Shown in pieces: positions 7,468-14,959 of a stretch of DNA of 30,207 nt. Both the position numbers and the translations under genes were made by a program. Each line of letters begins with the position of its first letter. Within the stretch, counting starts at the first letter, position 1. The DNA is from Pyrinomonadaceae bacterium (lineage in GTDB: Bacteria > Acidobacteriota > Blastocatellia > Pyrinomonadales > Pyrinomonadaceae): NCBI GenBank assembly GCA_014379075.1, contig JACMMN010000182.1:1-30207 (forward strand), written 5' to 3'. Under the pieces are notes generated by a model. The model had not been told where the DNA came from. It ran no database searches and saw nothing but the letters and a program-made list of their open reading frames with translations.

Positions 7468-9930
7468 CTATTTTTCCTTTGCGATCAGCGGTTCGGTAGT
7501 TTCGCGACTGGCGTCCGTTCCGGGTATGACGTAATTTTGCCCGTCGGCCCCATCTATCGATGGTTCAAGGGCGGCATTAAGCACATCGCTGACGCGCGTT
7601 GCCGGGATGATCTCAAGATCTTTCCGGACGTCTTCTGGAATATCTTCGATGTCTGGTTCGTTCTGGGCCGGAAGGATTATTCGGCGAATTCCGGCGCGGT
7701 GTGCGGCCAAAACTTTTTCCTTAACACCGCCGACCGGGAACACGAGTCCCGAAAGCGTGATCTCGCCAGTCATCGACGTGTCCGAACGCACTTTCCTGCC
7801 GGTATAAAGTGACGCTAATGCCGAAGCCATTGTAACACCAGCACTCGGGCCGTCTTTGGGGATCGCTCCTGCCGGAACGTGGACGTGAACGCCGTTCTGC
7901 TTTATCGTTTCGGCATTGATGCCAAGTTCGACAGCGTGTGACCAGAGATAGCTTCGGGCGGCCTGGGCCGATTCCTTCATTACTTCGCCGAGTTGACCGG
8001 TAAGCGTCAGGCCGCTTCCGCCGGGCAACGCGGTTGCTTCGATAAACAGGACCTCGCCGCCCATTTCGGTCCAGGCCATTCCGGTAGCGACACCGGCGGG
8101 CAGTTCCTTACGGGCTTCTTCGGGATAAAATCGCGGTGATCCGAGGTATTCCTTTACATCGGCGGCGGTGATGACGACTTTATCCGTCGAGCCTTGGGCC
8201 ACTTTCAAAGCCACTTTCCGGGCGAGATTTCCGATCGTCCGTTCGAGCTGCCTTACACCGGCCTCGCGCGTGTAGCGCGTCGTCAAAAGGTTGATGGCAT
8301 CATCAGTGATCTCAAATTGTTCGGGCGTTAATCCATTCTCTTTTATTTGCCGCGCCACCTGATACTGCTTCGCGATATTCAATTTTTCACGGTCGCTGTA
8401 CCCGGCAAGCTGGATGATCTCCATCCGGTCGCGGAGCGGCGTCGGGATCGGCCCAAGCTGATTCGCCGTCGCAATAAAGAAAACTTTTGACAGGTCGAAC
8501 GGCAGATCGAGATAATTATCGCGGAACGAATTGTTTTGCTGCGGATCGAGAATTTCGAGCAGCGCCGCCGACGGATCGCCGCGGTAATCGTTGCCAAGCT
8601 TATCGATCTCATCGAGCATCATCACAGGATTATTAACGCCGACACGCCGCAATGCCTGGATTATTCTTCCCGGCATCGCTCCGATGTATGTCCTGCGATG
8701 CCCGCGCAGCTCGGCTTCGTCACGCATTCCGCCGAGGCTCATTCTTTCGAATTCCCGGCCCAAAGCGCGGGCGATCGAACGTCCGAGCGAAGTTTTACCG
8801 ACTCCGGGAGGTCCGACGAACAGCAAGATCGGACTTTTAGAATCGGGCCGAAGTTTAATTACCGCCAACGATTCTAAAATACGTTCCTTAATGTCTTCGA
8901 GGCCGTAATGGTCTTCATCAAGGATCTTCCGGGCCTCGTTCAAATCGAGTTTTTCCTCGCTCGACTTTTTCCACGGAAGTTCCAAAACATATTCCAGATA
9001 GGTTCGGATAACGTGGAAATCCGGCGCCGTCTGCGGCAATTGCTCCATCCGCTTTAACTCGCGTTCCGCTTCCTTTCGTACGTCTTCGGGCAGGTCGGCG
9101 GTTTCCAGGCGTTCGCGAAGCTGGGCGGCTTCGGCTTTTTCGCCGCCGCCTTCGTCGTCTCCGAGTTCTTTCTGGATGGCCTTCATCTGCTGCCGCAGAA
9201 TGTAATCGCGCTGCGATTTATCCATCTCGGTTTGCGCTTCGGTGGCGATCTTCGAGCGGATCTGCATGATCTCAAGCTCGCGTGCGAGAGCGACATGCGT
9301 CAGAGTTAAAAGCTCGTCAACGGTCGTAGATTCGAGCATTTTTTGCTCGGTCTCGACGCCGAGGTCCATCACCGAGGCGAGAAAATATGAAAGCTGCACG
9401 GCATCGGTCTGTGTCATCACCGCCATCCGAATTTCGGGCGGAATATTCGGAAGCAACGCCAATGCTTCCTGGATCATTCCCTGGATATTGCGTTTCAGGG
9501 CCTCGATCTCTTCTTCATCGGTGCGTGTCAGATCGGGCAATATTTCTACCTTCGCCTTCAAAAACGGCTGGTCCTGGACCCATTCAGTCACTCGAAAACG
9601 ATCCATTCCCTGCACGATAAGCTGCATGACGCCTTCGTTCCGCATCATGCGTTTGACGTTTACGATGGTGCCGATCTGATAAAGATCGTCGTACTTCGCC
9701 TCGTCGCCGGTCACGTTCTCGGTTTTCGTGGTTATACAGGCTAGCAGTTTTTCTTCCGTTGAAAGCGTCGCCTCCACGGCCTTCATCGAACGCTCGCGCC
9801 CCACCGCCAGCGGCACGACCGTTTCCGGAAACAGCGTCGTATTCTGAAGCGGCAAGATCGGGATCTCAAACGGCTGCGGCATTGGCGGCGGTAATTCTAT
9901 CGGTGGTTTCTGTTTTTTTTCTTCAACCAT
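7468..9930 (-). CDS. lon: ATP-dependent protease Lon
   Basis: Cytoplasmic AAA+ serine protease that degrades misfolded and regulatory proteins. The 820 residues contain every expected part: an N-terminal LON substrate-binding domain (PFEIPILPLQNTTLFP near 20-36), a helical middle region with MDKSQRDYILRQQMKAIQKE, Walker A GPPGVGKT about 371-378, Walker B VMMLDEIDKLG, and a C-terminal protease domain with catalytic Ser696 in KDGPSAG and Lys739 in GGVKEKVLAAH. The 43-residue spacing between Ser and Lys equals that of E. coli Lon. It begins only 7 bp after the small heat-shock protein gene, which indicates one transcript with it and the CBS gene upstream. An intrinsic terminator follows. The identification is secure. 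Confidence 0.98.
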   Translation of the reverse strand: MVEEKKQKPPIELPPPMPQPFEIPILPLQNTTLFPETVVPLAVGRERSMKAVEATLSTEEKLLACITTKTENVTGDEAKYDDLYQIGTIVNVKRMMRNEGVMQLIVQGMDRFRVTEWVQDQPFLKAKVEILPDLTRTDEEEIEALKRNIQGMIQEALALLPNIPPEIRMAVMTQTDAVQLSYFLASVMDLGVETEQKMLESTTVDELLTLTHVALARELEIMQIRSKIATEAQTEMDKSQRDYILRQQMKAIQKELGDDEGGGEKAEAAQLRERLETADLPEDVRKEAERELKRMEQLPQTAPDFHVIRTYLEYVLELPWKKSSEEKLDLNEARKILDEDHYGLEDIKERILESLAVIKLRPDSKSPILLFVGPPGVGKTSLGRSIARALGREFERMSLGGMRDEAELRGHRRTYIGAMPGRIIQALRRVGVNNPVMMLDEIDKLGNDYRGDPSAALLEILDPQQNNSFRDNYLDLPFDLSKVFFIATANQLGPIPTPLRDRMEIIQLAGYSDREKLNIAKQYQVARQIKENGLTPEQFEITDDAINLLTTRYTREAGVRQLERTIGNLARKVALKVAQGSTDKVVITAADVKEYLGSPRFYPEEARKELPAGVATGMAWTEMGGEVLFIEATALPGGSGLTLTGQLGEVMKESAQAARSYLWSHAVELGINAETIKQNGVHVHVPAGAIPKDGPSAGVTMASALASLYTGRKVRSDTSMTGEITLSGLVFPVGGVKEKVLAAHRAGIRRIILPAQNEPDIEDIPEDVRKDLEIIPATRVSDVLNAALEPSIDGADGQNYVIPGTDASRETTEPLIAKEK

Positions 9931-9937
9931 ATCTATT

Positions 9938-10300
9938 CTACTTGGCTTTTCTCAGCCGGATTATCAACAGGCCATTCTCAAACATATGATCGAGCACAAC
10001 GCCTTCTATCGACGACGGAAATTTCAGCGTTTTCTCGAAACTGCTGTATGTGATCTCCATCTGCTGAAACGAAAGGCCTGCCACGCACGACTTGTCCCGG
10101 CGGCATCCGGCAATGTATAGGATGTTTCCCTGGACATCTATGTCGATATCTTCCACCGAAACGCCGGCGAGTTCGACCTTAACGACCCAGCCGTCGACGG
10201 TTTGATAAACGTCAGCCGCCGGATACCAGGGCCGAGCCAAAGGCTGCGGTTTTTTGGACGAACCTATGAACTGAAAATAACGGTTAGTGATTTTAGCCAT
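9938..10300 (-). CDS. Small heat-shock protein (Hsp20/alpha-crystallin family)
   Basis: ATP-independent holdase chaperone that keeps unfolding proteins soluble. The 120 residues are nearly all alpha-crystallin domain. WYPAADVYQTVDGWVVKVELAGVSVEDI is the domain's opening (I read it at about residues 25-53), followed by the beta strands of IDVQGNILYIAGCRR, and the end ENGLLIIRLRKAK is the usual closing strand in which G-L-L precedes alternating hydrophobic residues. Both terminal extensions are short, so large oligomers may be limited; that is inferred. It is followed after 7 bp by lon and preceded by a CBS-pair gene, making a chaperone-protease unit. No CIRCE or ROSE-like element is visible, and no clear Shine-Dalgarno precedes the ATG. 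Confidence 0.9.
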   Translation of the reverse strand: MAKITNRYFQFIGSSKKPQPLARPWYPAADVYQTVDGWVVKVELAGVSVEDIDIDVQGNILYIAGCRRDKSCVAGLSFQQMEITYSSFEKTLKFPSSIEGVVLDHMFENGLLIIRLRKAK

Positions 10301-10368
10301 TGCAAATGAGTAACCATATACCAGATGTCAAATGCTGGTCGGATCTGCCATCCAGCATCTGAATCTAT

Positions 10369-10836
10369 CTATTTCTTGCTCCAAAAAGAACTTCCGCTCG
10401 ATATTTCTTCGAGTGTTTCGGCGATCTCGCGTTCGTCTTCCATTTCGAGAGCAACATCGGCCATGGCAATTATTCCGGCAAGCCCGCCGCTTTCATCGAC
10501 GACAGGAATGCGGCGGACCTGTTTGTCGCCCATCAGCCGGATCGCTTCGAATACAAAATCGTCGGGTCTTACGGAGAAAATCTCGCCCGTCATTGCATCG
10601 CCAGCCTGTGAATCCGCTCCTTTTCCGCCAGCTATCGAACGAACCACGATATCGCGGTCGGTGACGATCCCGACAAGTTTGCCGTCCTCGATCACCGGAA
10701 TCGAACCCATGTCGCCGTCGCGCATCAAAACCGCTACTTGCTGCAGAGTCATATCGCGCGTCGCGGTTTTGACACTGCTAGTCATTATCTCGCGGCACCG
10801 CATGCGGGCTTTGGATGTTACATCCGTTTCGCTCAT
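10369..10836 (-). CDS. Two-CBS-domain protein
   Basis: A stand-alone Bateman module of 155 residues. Two CBS repeats are visible: residues about 12-70 (CREIMTSSVKTATRDMT to LVGIVTDRDIVVRS) and about 80-140 (AGDAMTGEIFSVRPDD to LAGIIAMADVALEM). Each ends in the typical hydrophobic G-I-hydrophobic strand followed by Asp. Such proteins bind adenine nucleotides such as AMP or ATP and act as energy sensors or as partners of other proteins; the ligand here is unknown. The C-terminus is an acidic tail, EDEREIAETLEEISSG. The start at 10836 follows AAAAGGAG at a 6-nt spacing, a strong site. The gene leads an apparent operon with the small heat-shock protein (68 bp away) and Lon. Confidence 0.88.
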   Translation of the reverse strand: MSETDVTSKARMRCREIMTSSVKTATRDMTLQQVAVLMRDGDMGSIPVIEDGKLVGIVTDRDIVVRSIAGGKGADSQAGDAMTGEIFSVRPDDFVFEAIRLMGDKQVRRIPVVDESGGLAGIIAMADVALEMEDEREIAETLEEISSGSSFWSKK

Positions 10837-10842
10837 TAAAAA

Positions 10843-10850
10843 CTCCTTTT
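10843..10850 (-). promoter_or_regulatory. Shine-Dalgarno of the CBS-pair gene
   Basis: AAAAGGAG on the minus strand, 6 nt before the ATG at 10836. It fixes the start of the first gene of the CBS-sHsp-lon operon. Confidence 0.7.
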
Positions 10851-10897
10851 CATTATTTTGTTAGACTCGGGTAAATAAAGCAAGCAGTAATATTTTC

Positions 10898-10925
10898 GAT
10901 TCGGGATTTGCGATTTGCGATTTGA
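10898..10925. repeat. Four tandem 7-bp units (GATTTGC type)
   Basis: Four consecutive 7-bp units, GATTCGG, GATTTGC, GATTTGC and GATTTGA, stand upstream of the CBS gene in the divergent gap towards the Rieske gene. They may overlap the promoter region of the CBS-sHsp-lon operon. Function unknown. Confidence 0.7.
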
Positions 10926-11004
10926 ATAAGCAAACTTTATGAGGTGCAGAAGCCTGCACATTAGTAAGAACAAGTCTTATATGTCCGCAGAATAAAGAGA
11001 AATC

Positions 11005-11069
11005 GGCCGCAAAAAAGGACAAAAGGCGAAAAAAGTTTTCTTATGTGTTTTTTGTGCCTCTTTGCGGCC
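11005..11069. repeat. Imperfect palindrome with 9-bp units upstream of the Rieske gene
   Basis: The arms start and end in GGCCGC/GCGGCC and extend about 31 bp each around a very short loop. The left arm splits into 9-bp units GCCGCAAAA, AAGGACAAA and AGGCGAAAA. The complement of the right arm splits the same way: GCCGCAAAG, AGGCACAAA, AAACACATA. The right end lies 37 bp before the preferred Rieske start at 11107. Confidence 0.65.
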
Positions 11070-11106
11070 ACAATCATTCCTCGATTACTTCTGCAATAAT
11101 AAAGCA

Positions 11107-11454
11107 ATGGGCAAACACCGCGTAAATAAGAAAAAGCCGAAGCGAAAAGGCGAAACGATAACGGTCGGAAAGGCCGAATCCGTTCCGCCGGGCCGAGGTG
11201 CGACCGTGAAACTAAAAGACGGGACCGAAGTCGCGTTATTTAACGTCGGCGGACATTTCCACGCCGTAGAAAACTTCTGCCCGCACAAATCCTATCCTCT
11301 CGCCGATTCGAGGCTTTACGGTCACATCGTCGAATGCGACCTTCACTCCTGGCGTTTCGACGTCCGCACCGGCGAATGTTTTACGAAAAAAAGCTGTTCG
11401 ATAGAGAGTTATGAAGTTGCGGTCGAGGAAGGCTGGATAAAGCTGACCGTGTAA
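11107..11454 (+). CDS. Rieske-type [2Fe-2S] ferredoxin
   Basis: A soluble Rieske iron-sulfur protein, probably an electron carrier or the small subunit of an oxygenase or NirD-like reductase. With the ATG at 11107 it has 115 residues. Cluster ligands are C58-P-H60 and C77-D-L-H80, a normal C-x-H...C-x-x-H arrangement with 16 residues between the pairs, and the surrounding CPHKSYPLADSRL and HSWRFDVRTGEC are typical. The lysine/arginine-rich first 15 residues are not a signal peptide. An in-frame TTG at 11062 would add 15 residues but falls inside a palindromic repeat, so I reject it. No oxygenase or reductase partner lies nearby. It converges on a cysteine peptidase gene, with a hairpin between. 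Confidence 0.88.
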   Translation: MGKHRVNKKKPKRKGETITVGKAESVPPGRGATVKLKDGTEVALFNVGGHFHAVENFCPHKSYPLADSRLYGHIVECDLHSWRFDVRTGECFTKKSCSIESYEVAVEEGWIKLTV

Positions 11455-11460
11455 ATTGTT

Positions 11461-11495
11461 TTCGCCGCCGACAATTGTTTGCAGTCGGCGGCGAA
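11461..11495. terminator. Hairpin between convergent Rieske and peptidase genes
   Basis: A perfect 12-bp GC-rich stem, TTCGCCGCCGAC with GTCGGCGGCGAA, encloses an 11-nt loop 6 bp after the Rieske stop codon. A short T-rich stretch follows on the minus strand and only a weak one on the plus strand. It lies between two gene ends and probably terminates both transcripts. Confidence 0.65.
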
Positions 11496-11534
11496 TGATT
11501 ATAAGTGCGTATTTGAAAACAAAATGATTCTGTC

Positions 11535-12050
11535 TTAGGGCTTCCAGCCGATAATATTTATCGCGCTGTTTGCCGTATAGGTGGTCATGCCGCGTTCGAC
11601 AAACTTTCCCTTTCGAGGCTCCATAGCTTCTACCATGTCATAATCCTCGTTATACCCGCAAATAACATTGACGTGGTTGCCCTGCGAGTAGGAGTCATAA
11701 TATCCAATGTAAACCGGGCCGGTCGTTAGCAGGTCCTGTATTGTCCCGCCTTCAACATTCGACATTTGCCAGGCTGACATTCCCCAGCTTGGCTGCTTTA
11801 ATAACCACAGGATCTCGGATTCTTCCAAAACTCCATAATCTTCATCTTTCTTTGCGAAAACGGCACCCGTCGTGGAATCGCTTTCATAACGGTCGATAAG
11901 ATCTTCATCTCCGCGTAATTGTTTCTGCGTTATCGAACGATTCCCCGTCGCCGCCTTAACCCAAAATTCAAGGCACGCGGCCCAGCAGCTATTTCTGTGT
12001 GTCTGCTTTACCGGATTAATATGTTTGTATTTATTTTTTACGAACCCCAT
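11535..12050 (-). CDS. Papain-like cysteine peptidase, cytoplasmic, substrate unknown
   Basis: A 171-residue protein with the signature of a papain-fold cysteine peptidase. Cys22 is the likely nucleophile, in NSCWAACLEFW. Gln16 lies six residues before it, the same spacing as the oxyanion-hole Gln and catalytic Cys of papain. His126 (GNHVNVICGYN) and Asp137 are plausible remaining triad members. The layout recalls AvrRpt2/C70-like and C39-like peptidases, but I cannot place it in a subfamily. There is no signal peptide, transmembrane segment, transporter domain or neighbouring leader peptide, so export processing is not indicated. The start is well fixed by AGGAGGT (12057-12063) six nt upstream, the strongest ribosome-binding site in the window. 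It stands alone, convergent with the Rieske gene and divergent from the polysaccharide kinase gene. Confidence 0.7.
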   Translation of the reverse strand: MGFVKNKYKHINPVKQTHRNSCWAACLEFWVKAATGNRSITQKQLRGDEDLIDRYESDSTTGAVFAKKDEDYGVLEESEILWLLKQPSWGMSAWQMSNVEGGTIQDLLTTGPVYIGYYDSYSQGNHVNVICGYNEDYDMVEAMEPRKGKFVERGMTTYTANSAINIIGWKP

Positions 12051-12056
12051 TTTTTA

Positions 12057-12063
12057 ACCTCCT
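12057..12063 (-). promoter_or_regulatory. Consensus Shine-Dalgarno of the papain-like peptidase gene
   Basis: AGGAGGT on the minus strand, 6 nt from the ATG at 12050. It is the only near-perfect anti-16S match I saw in the window, while most neighbours have weak sites or none, so efficient translation is expected. Confidence 0.75.
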
Positions 12064-12227
12064 TCTAATCTCTGTTACGAGACGAATGCCGGTAAATTTT
12101 TTGCTTGGAGGTCACAACCTATTTTTATCGTCAACTGTTCTCCGTGGAAAACCCATTTGATGACGGTTAAGAAAGACTGCTTGATCAGTGTTTGTGGACT
12201 TTTTTAGATGAAAATCCTTCTAAAATA

Positions 12228-12236
12228 TGGTATAAA
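12228..12236 (+). promoter_or_regulatory. Possible extended -10 promoter of the polysaccharide kinase gene
   Basis: TGGTATAAA matches an extended -10 (TGnTATAAT) about 41 bp before the ATG at 12278. No good -35 stands 17 bp upstream, as extended -10 promoters tolerate. A G-rich stretch, AGGTGGG (12257-12263), is the only ribosome-binding candidate and lies unusually far, 14 nt, from the start codon. Confidence 0.35.
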
Positions 12237-12277
12237 ACAAGATTGCCCTAATAATCAGGTGGGTTTTATAAAGCAGT

Positions 12278-14797
12278 ATGCAAGACGATCAGAGATTGAC
12301 ACCGTTACCCAAGACAACGGATCTAAAAGAAGTTAACGGCGAGTATCAAATGGGGTACCCGGCCTTTTATGACGAAGACGCGGTCGAAGGAAGGCGGTCT
12401 ATCCGTCAGTATTTCGACATCGTTTATAAACGATTGCCTTTGATCCTTGCCTTGACTATTCTGGCAACCGCGATGGCCGCGTTTTATATGTACCGCCTGC
12501 CTAACCAGTATTCGGCAACCACACAAATGGTTATCGAACCGCGAAAACAAAAATCAGCCTCCAAGGATTCGATCAACATTAATTTCGGTAACGATGCAAA
12601 TTATTACAATACGCAGCTCCAGCTGCTACAAAGCGCTGATCTGATGCGGGAAGTGGTAATTGCAACCGGGCTGTATCAGGACCCGAACCTCTTTAAGGAG
12701 GAGGAAAGGGGAATCGGCTCAGCTTTCCGGTCGATATTTTCCAGTCAAAAGAGTGAATCGGCTACCGTGACTTCTCTCCCTGTAATTTCCGAAACGGCCA
12801 GTTCGGACGAAAATAGCGAAACACCGCCGCTGACGCCTGAGCAAGAATCACGTGCAAGTAATTACGCGGCGCTGCTCGGCGGCACTTTGCAGGTGCAGCA
12901 GCAGCAGGGCACCAATATAGTACGGGTTACGGTAACGAATAAAAATCCGACGCTGGCCGCCAAGGTTGCCGATGGCGTGGCTCGGGTTTTTATAAAACAG
13001 GACGAAGAAAGAGAGTTGATGGGAGCGAGGCAGGTCAAGGAAGATCTTGAAAATTCGATCGAAAAGCTTCGCGAAACCATCGCCGAAAAAGAATCTCAAT
13101 TAATTGTTGAGATGCGGGACAGCAACTTGCCGCTGCAGGAGAAAGGGCAGGATCTGTTGGCAAGCCGCCTGCAGTCGATGAGCGAGTCCTGGCAGAAAGC
13201 TCTCGAAGGGCGTCGGCAGCTTGAAGCCCGGTACAACGCGGCAGTTCAGGCAAACAGCCGCGGTGAGGGAATGAATATTCCCGATCTTTACGAAAATAAG
13301 ATATTTCAGGACACGATGCGTTTAAATACGGAACGCAAGGCCAAGCTGCAGGATACTATCCGAAAGATCGAAGAACAGATCCAGGACGCCGAATCGGAAC
13401 GGGCGGAACTGCTCGTAAGATATACTCCGGAATACTCGAAAGTTAAGGAAAAAGAAGAAAAGATCGCTTCGCTCAAAACCAATAAAGAGAAGACCGAGCG
13501 TGAAGTTTCGCAGATAATCGAAAGAGATCAGAATAAAATAGAGAAGGATGCGGTCGGCGGAGCGCTGGTAGCATTAAAATCTCAGCTCGATTCGGCGCGC
13601 AAGCAGGAAGCCCAATCGCTGGCATCCTATGACCGCGAGGCAGCCACTGCGAATATCCAGGGTCAGGCTCAAATGCGATTGACCACGCTGAAACAGGAAA
13701 TTGATACGAGCCGCAGTCTGCTGGATAGCTATACCCAACAGCTTAAAGAAAGAGAACTGGCGATCGCCAGCGGCCGGCCGGATAATATCAAGATCGCAAC
13801 CAGCGCGGTCGAATCATCGTCTCCTATAGGCCCGCAGAGAGGGCGAAATATTTTAGTCGCATTCTTTATCTCACTCGGAGCAGGTATCGGCCTGGCGTTC
13901 CTGATGGATTATCTGGATGATTCGGTGAAGAGTTCCGATGACATCGGCAGGCAGCTCGGGTTGCCGACGCTCGCGCTCATTCCGCATCACAACATTGCCG
14001 ATAGGAGAAAGCTGAGCCTGATGCCTAAAAATGGAAATGGTTTGGCCTCTGCAACGGCGATGATAACGCTCGAGGACAGGCATTCGCCAATGGCCGAAGC
14101 CTATCGCCATCTGCGCACATCTCTCCTGTTCTCTTCCGCAGGAAAACCGCCGCAAACGATTCTCGTGACGTCGTCACAGCCTTCTGAGGGCAAAACCACA
14201 ACCGCCATAAATACCGCGATAACGCTTGCTCAGTCCGATGCAGATGTCGTCATCATCGATTGCGACCTTCGCCGTCCGCGCCTGCACACATATTTCGAGA
14301 TGGAGAATACGCAGGGCTTGACCAATTACCTTTCCGGTGAACGAAACACGGAAAATCTGATCAAAAACTGTAAGGGCCTGCCAAAGTTAAAAGTGATCAC
14401 CAGCGGCCCGATACCGCCGAATCCGGCGGAACTTCTCAGCTCGGACGAGATGAAAAATCTCCTGAAGTTTCTGCGTGGAAAATACAAGCACGTCATTATC
14501 GATTCGCCGCCCGCGATCTCGTTCACGGACGCCGCGATCCTGTCCACGCTGGTCGACGGCGTGGTTCTGGTCGCAATGGCGGGCAAGAGTTCGATGCACC
14601 TCATGCGCCGGTTCAAACAGCGGCTCGGCAATATCGGGGCACGGATCTACGGGGTTGTCCTTAATGGAGTTAAATCAAATTCCGTGGAATACGACTATTA
14701 CGGTTCCGGCTACTACGACTATTACGGAAAAAGCAGCGCTGACGACGCAACGCCATACATCGAAGAGGCCGCAACGATCCACGATACGAAGGGCTAA
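12278..14797 (+). CDS. Wzc-type polysaccharide co-polymerase and tyrosine autokinase
   Basis: An inner-membrane protein controlling polymerisation and export of exopolysaccharide or capsule, joining a Wzz/GumC chain-length domain to a BY-kinase in 839 residues. Membrane helices lie near 52-73 (LPLILALTILATAMAAFY) and 524-546 (NILVAFFISLGAGIGLAF), enclosing a long periplasmic coiled-coil region. The cytoplasmic kinase has Walker A SSQPSEGKTTTA about 632-643, Walker A' VVIIDCDLRRPR about 658 and Walker B HVIIDSPP about 738. The tail carries a tyrosine cluster from about 802 (VEYDYYGSGYYDYYGKSS), the autophosphorylation site of this family. No polymerase, flippase, outer-membrane Wza or Wzb phosphatase gene is in the window, though rfbD and rfbB follow convergently. 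Confidence is high for the family; the polymer made is unknown. Confidence 0.93.
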   Translation: MQDDQRLTPLPKTTDLKEVNGEYQMGYPAFYDEDAVEGRRSIRQYFDIVYKRLPLILALTILATAMAAFYMYRLPNQYSATTQMVIEPRKQKSASKDSININFGNDANYYNTQLQLLQSADLMREVVIATGLYQDPNLFKEEERGIGSAFRSIFSSQKSESATVTSLPVISETASSDENSETPPLTPEQESRASNYAALLGGTLQVQQQQGTNIVRVTVTNKNPTLAAKVADGVARVFIKQDEERELMGARQVKEDLENSIEKLRETIAEKESQLIVEMRDSNLPLQEKGQDLLASRLQSMSESWQKALEGRRQLEARYNAAVQANSRGEGMNIPDLYENKIFQDTMRLNTERKAKLQDTIRKIEEQIQDAESERAELLVRYTPEYSKVKEKEEKIASLKTNKEKTEREVSQIIERDQNKIEKDAVGGALVALKSQLDSARKQEAQSLASYDREAATANIQGQAQMRLTTLKQEIDTSRSLLDSYTQQLKERELAIASGRPDNIKIATSAVESSSPIGPQRGRNILVAFFISLGAGIGLAFLMDYLDDSVKSSDDIGRQLGLPTLALIPHHNIADRRKLSLMPKNGNGLASATAMITLEDRHSPMAEAYRHLRTSLLFSSAGKPPQTILVTSSQPSEGKTTTAINTAITLAQSDADVVIIDCDLRRPRLHTYFEMENTQGLTNYLSGERNTENLIKNCKGLPKLKVITSGPIPPNPAELLSSDEMKNLLKFLRGKYKHVIIDSPPAISFTDAAILSTLVDGVVLVAMAGKSSMHLMRRFKQRLGNIGARIYGVVLNGVKSNSVEYDYYGSGYYDYYGKSSADDATPYIEEAATIHDTKG

Positions 14798-14836
14798 AAC
14801 GGCACGGTGCCTCTGGCTCAATAGTTCGTGTTTTTT

Positions 14837-14937
14837 GCTTGCCGTCTCTCTAGTCGTCTTATTACTCTTGTTCTGTGGTGAATAGAAAATTTACCCACAG
14901 AACAATAGGAACAAGAAAGACAAAACGGAGAGAGAGC
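14837..14937. repeat. Long imperfect palindrome of 9-bp units between wzc-type gene and rfbD
   Basis: The central arms CCACAGAACAA (14895-14905) and its complement (14868-14878) pair perfectly over 11 bp around a 16-nt loop, and outer pairing continues imperfectly for about 30 bp more. The right arm splits into 9-bp units CACAGAACA, ATAGGAACA, AGAAAGACA and AAACGGAGA (14896-14931). It lies between two converging genes and could also act as a weak bidirectional terminator. Confidence 0.65.
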
Positions 14938-14959
14938 TAAATTTTCGCCAGAAGGTTCC

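Noticed and set aside
7210..7812. Plus-strand ORF of 200 codons across the mreB-lon gap
   Set aside because: It crosses the lon terminator and the end of lon, shows no motif and has no Shine-Dalgarno.
10301..10368. Heat-shock control element (CIRCE or ROSE-like) before the small heat-shock gene
   Set aside because: I found no TTAGCACTC/GAGTGCTAA pair and no obvious thermometer hairpin sequestering a Shine-Dalgarno.
10898..10925. CRISPR array
   Set aside because: The four 7-bp units are directly adjacent without spacers and no cas gene is near.
11062..11106. Upstream TTG start adding 15 residues to the Rieske protein
   Set aside because: It lies in the right arm of the palindrome at 11005-11069; the ATG at 11107 gives a normal-length Rieske ferredoxin.
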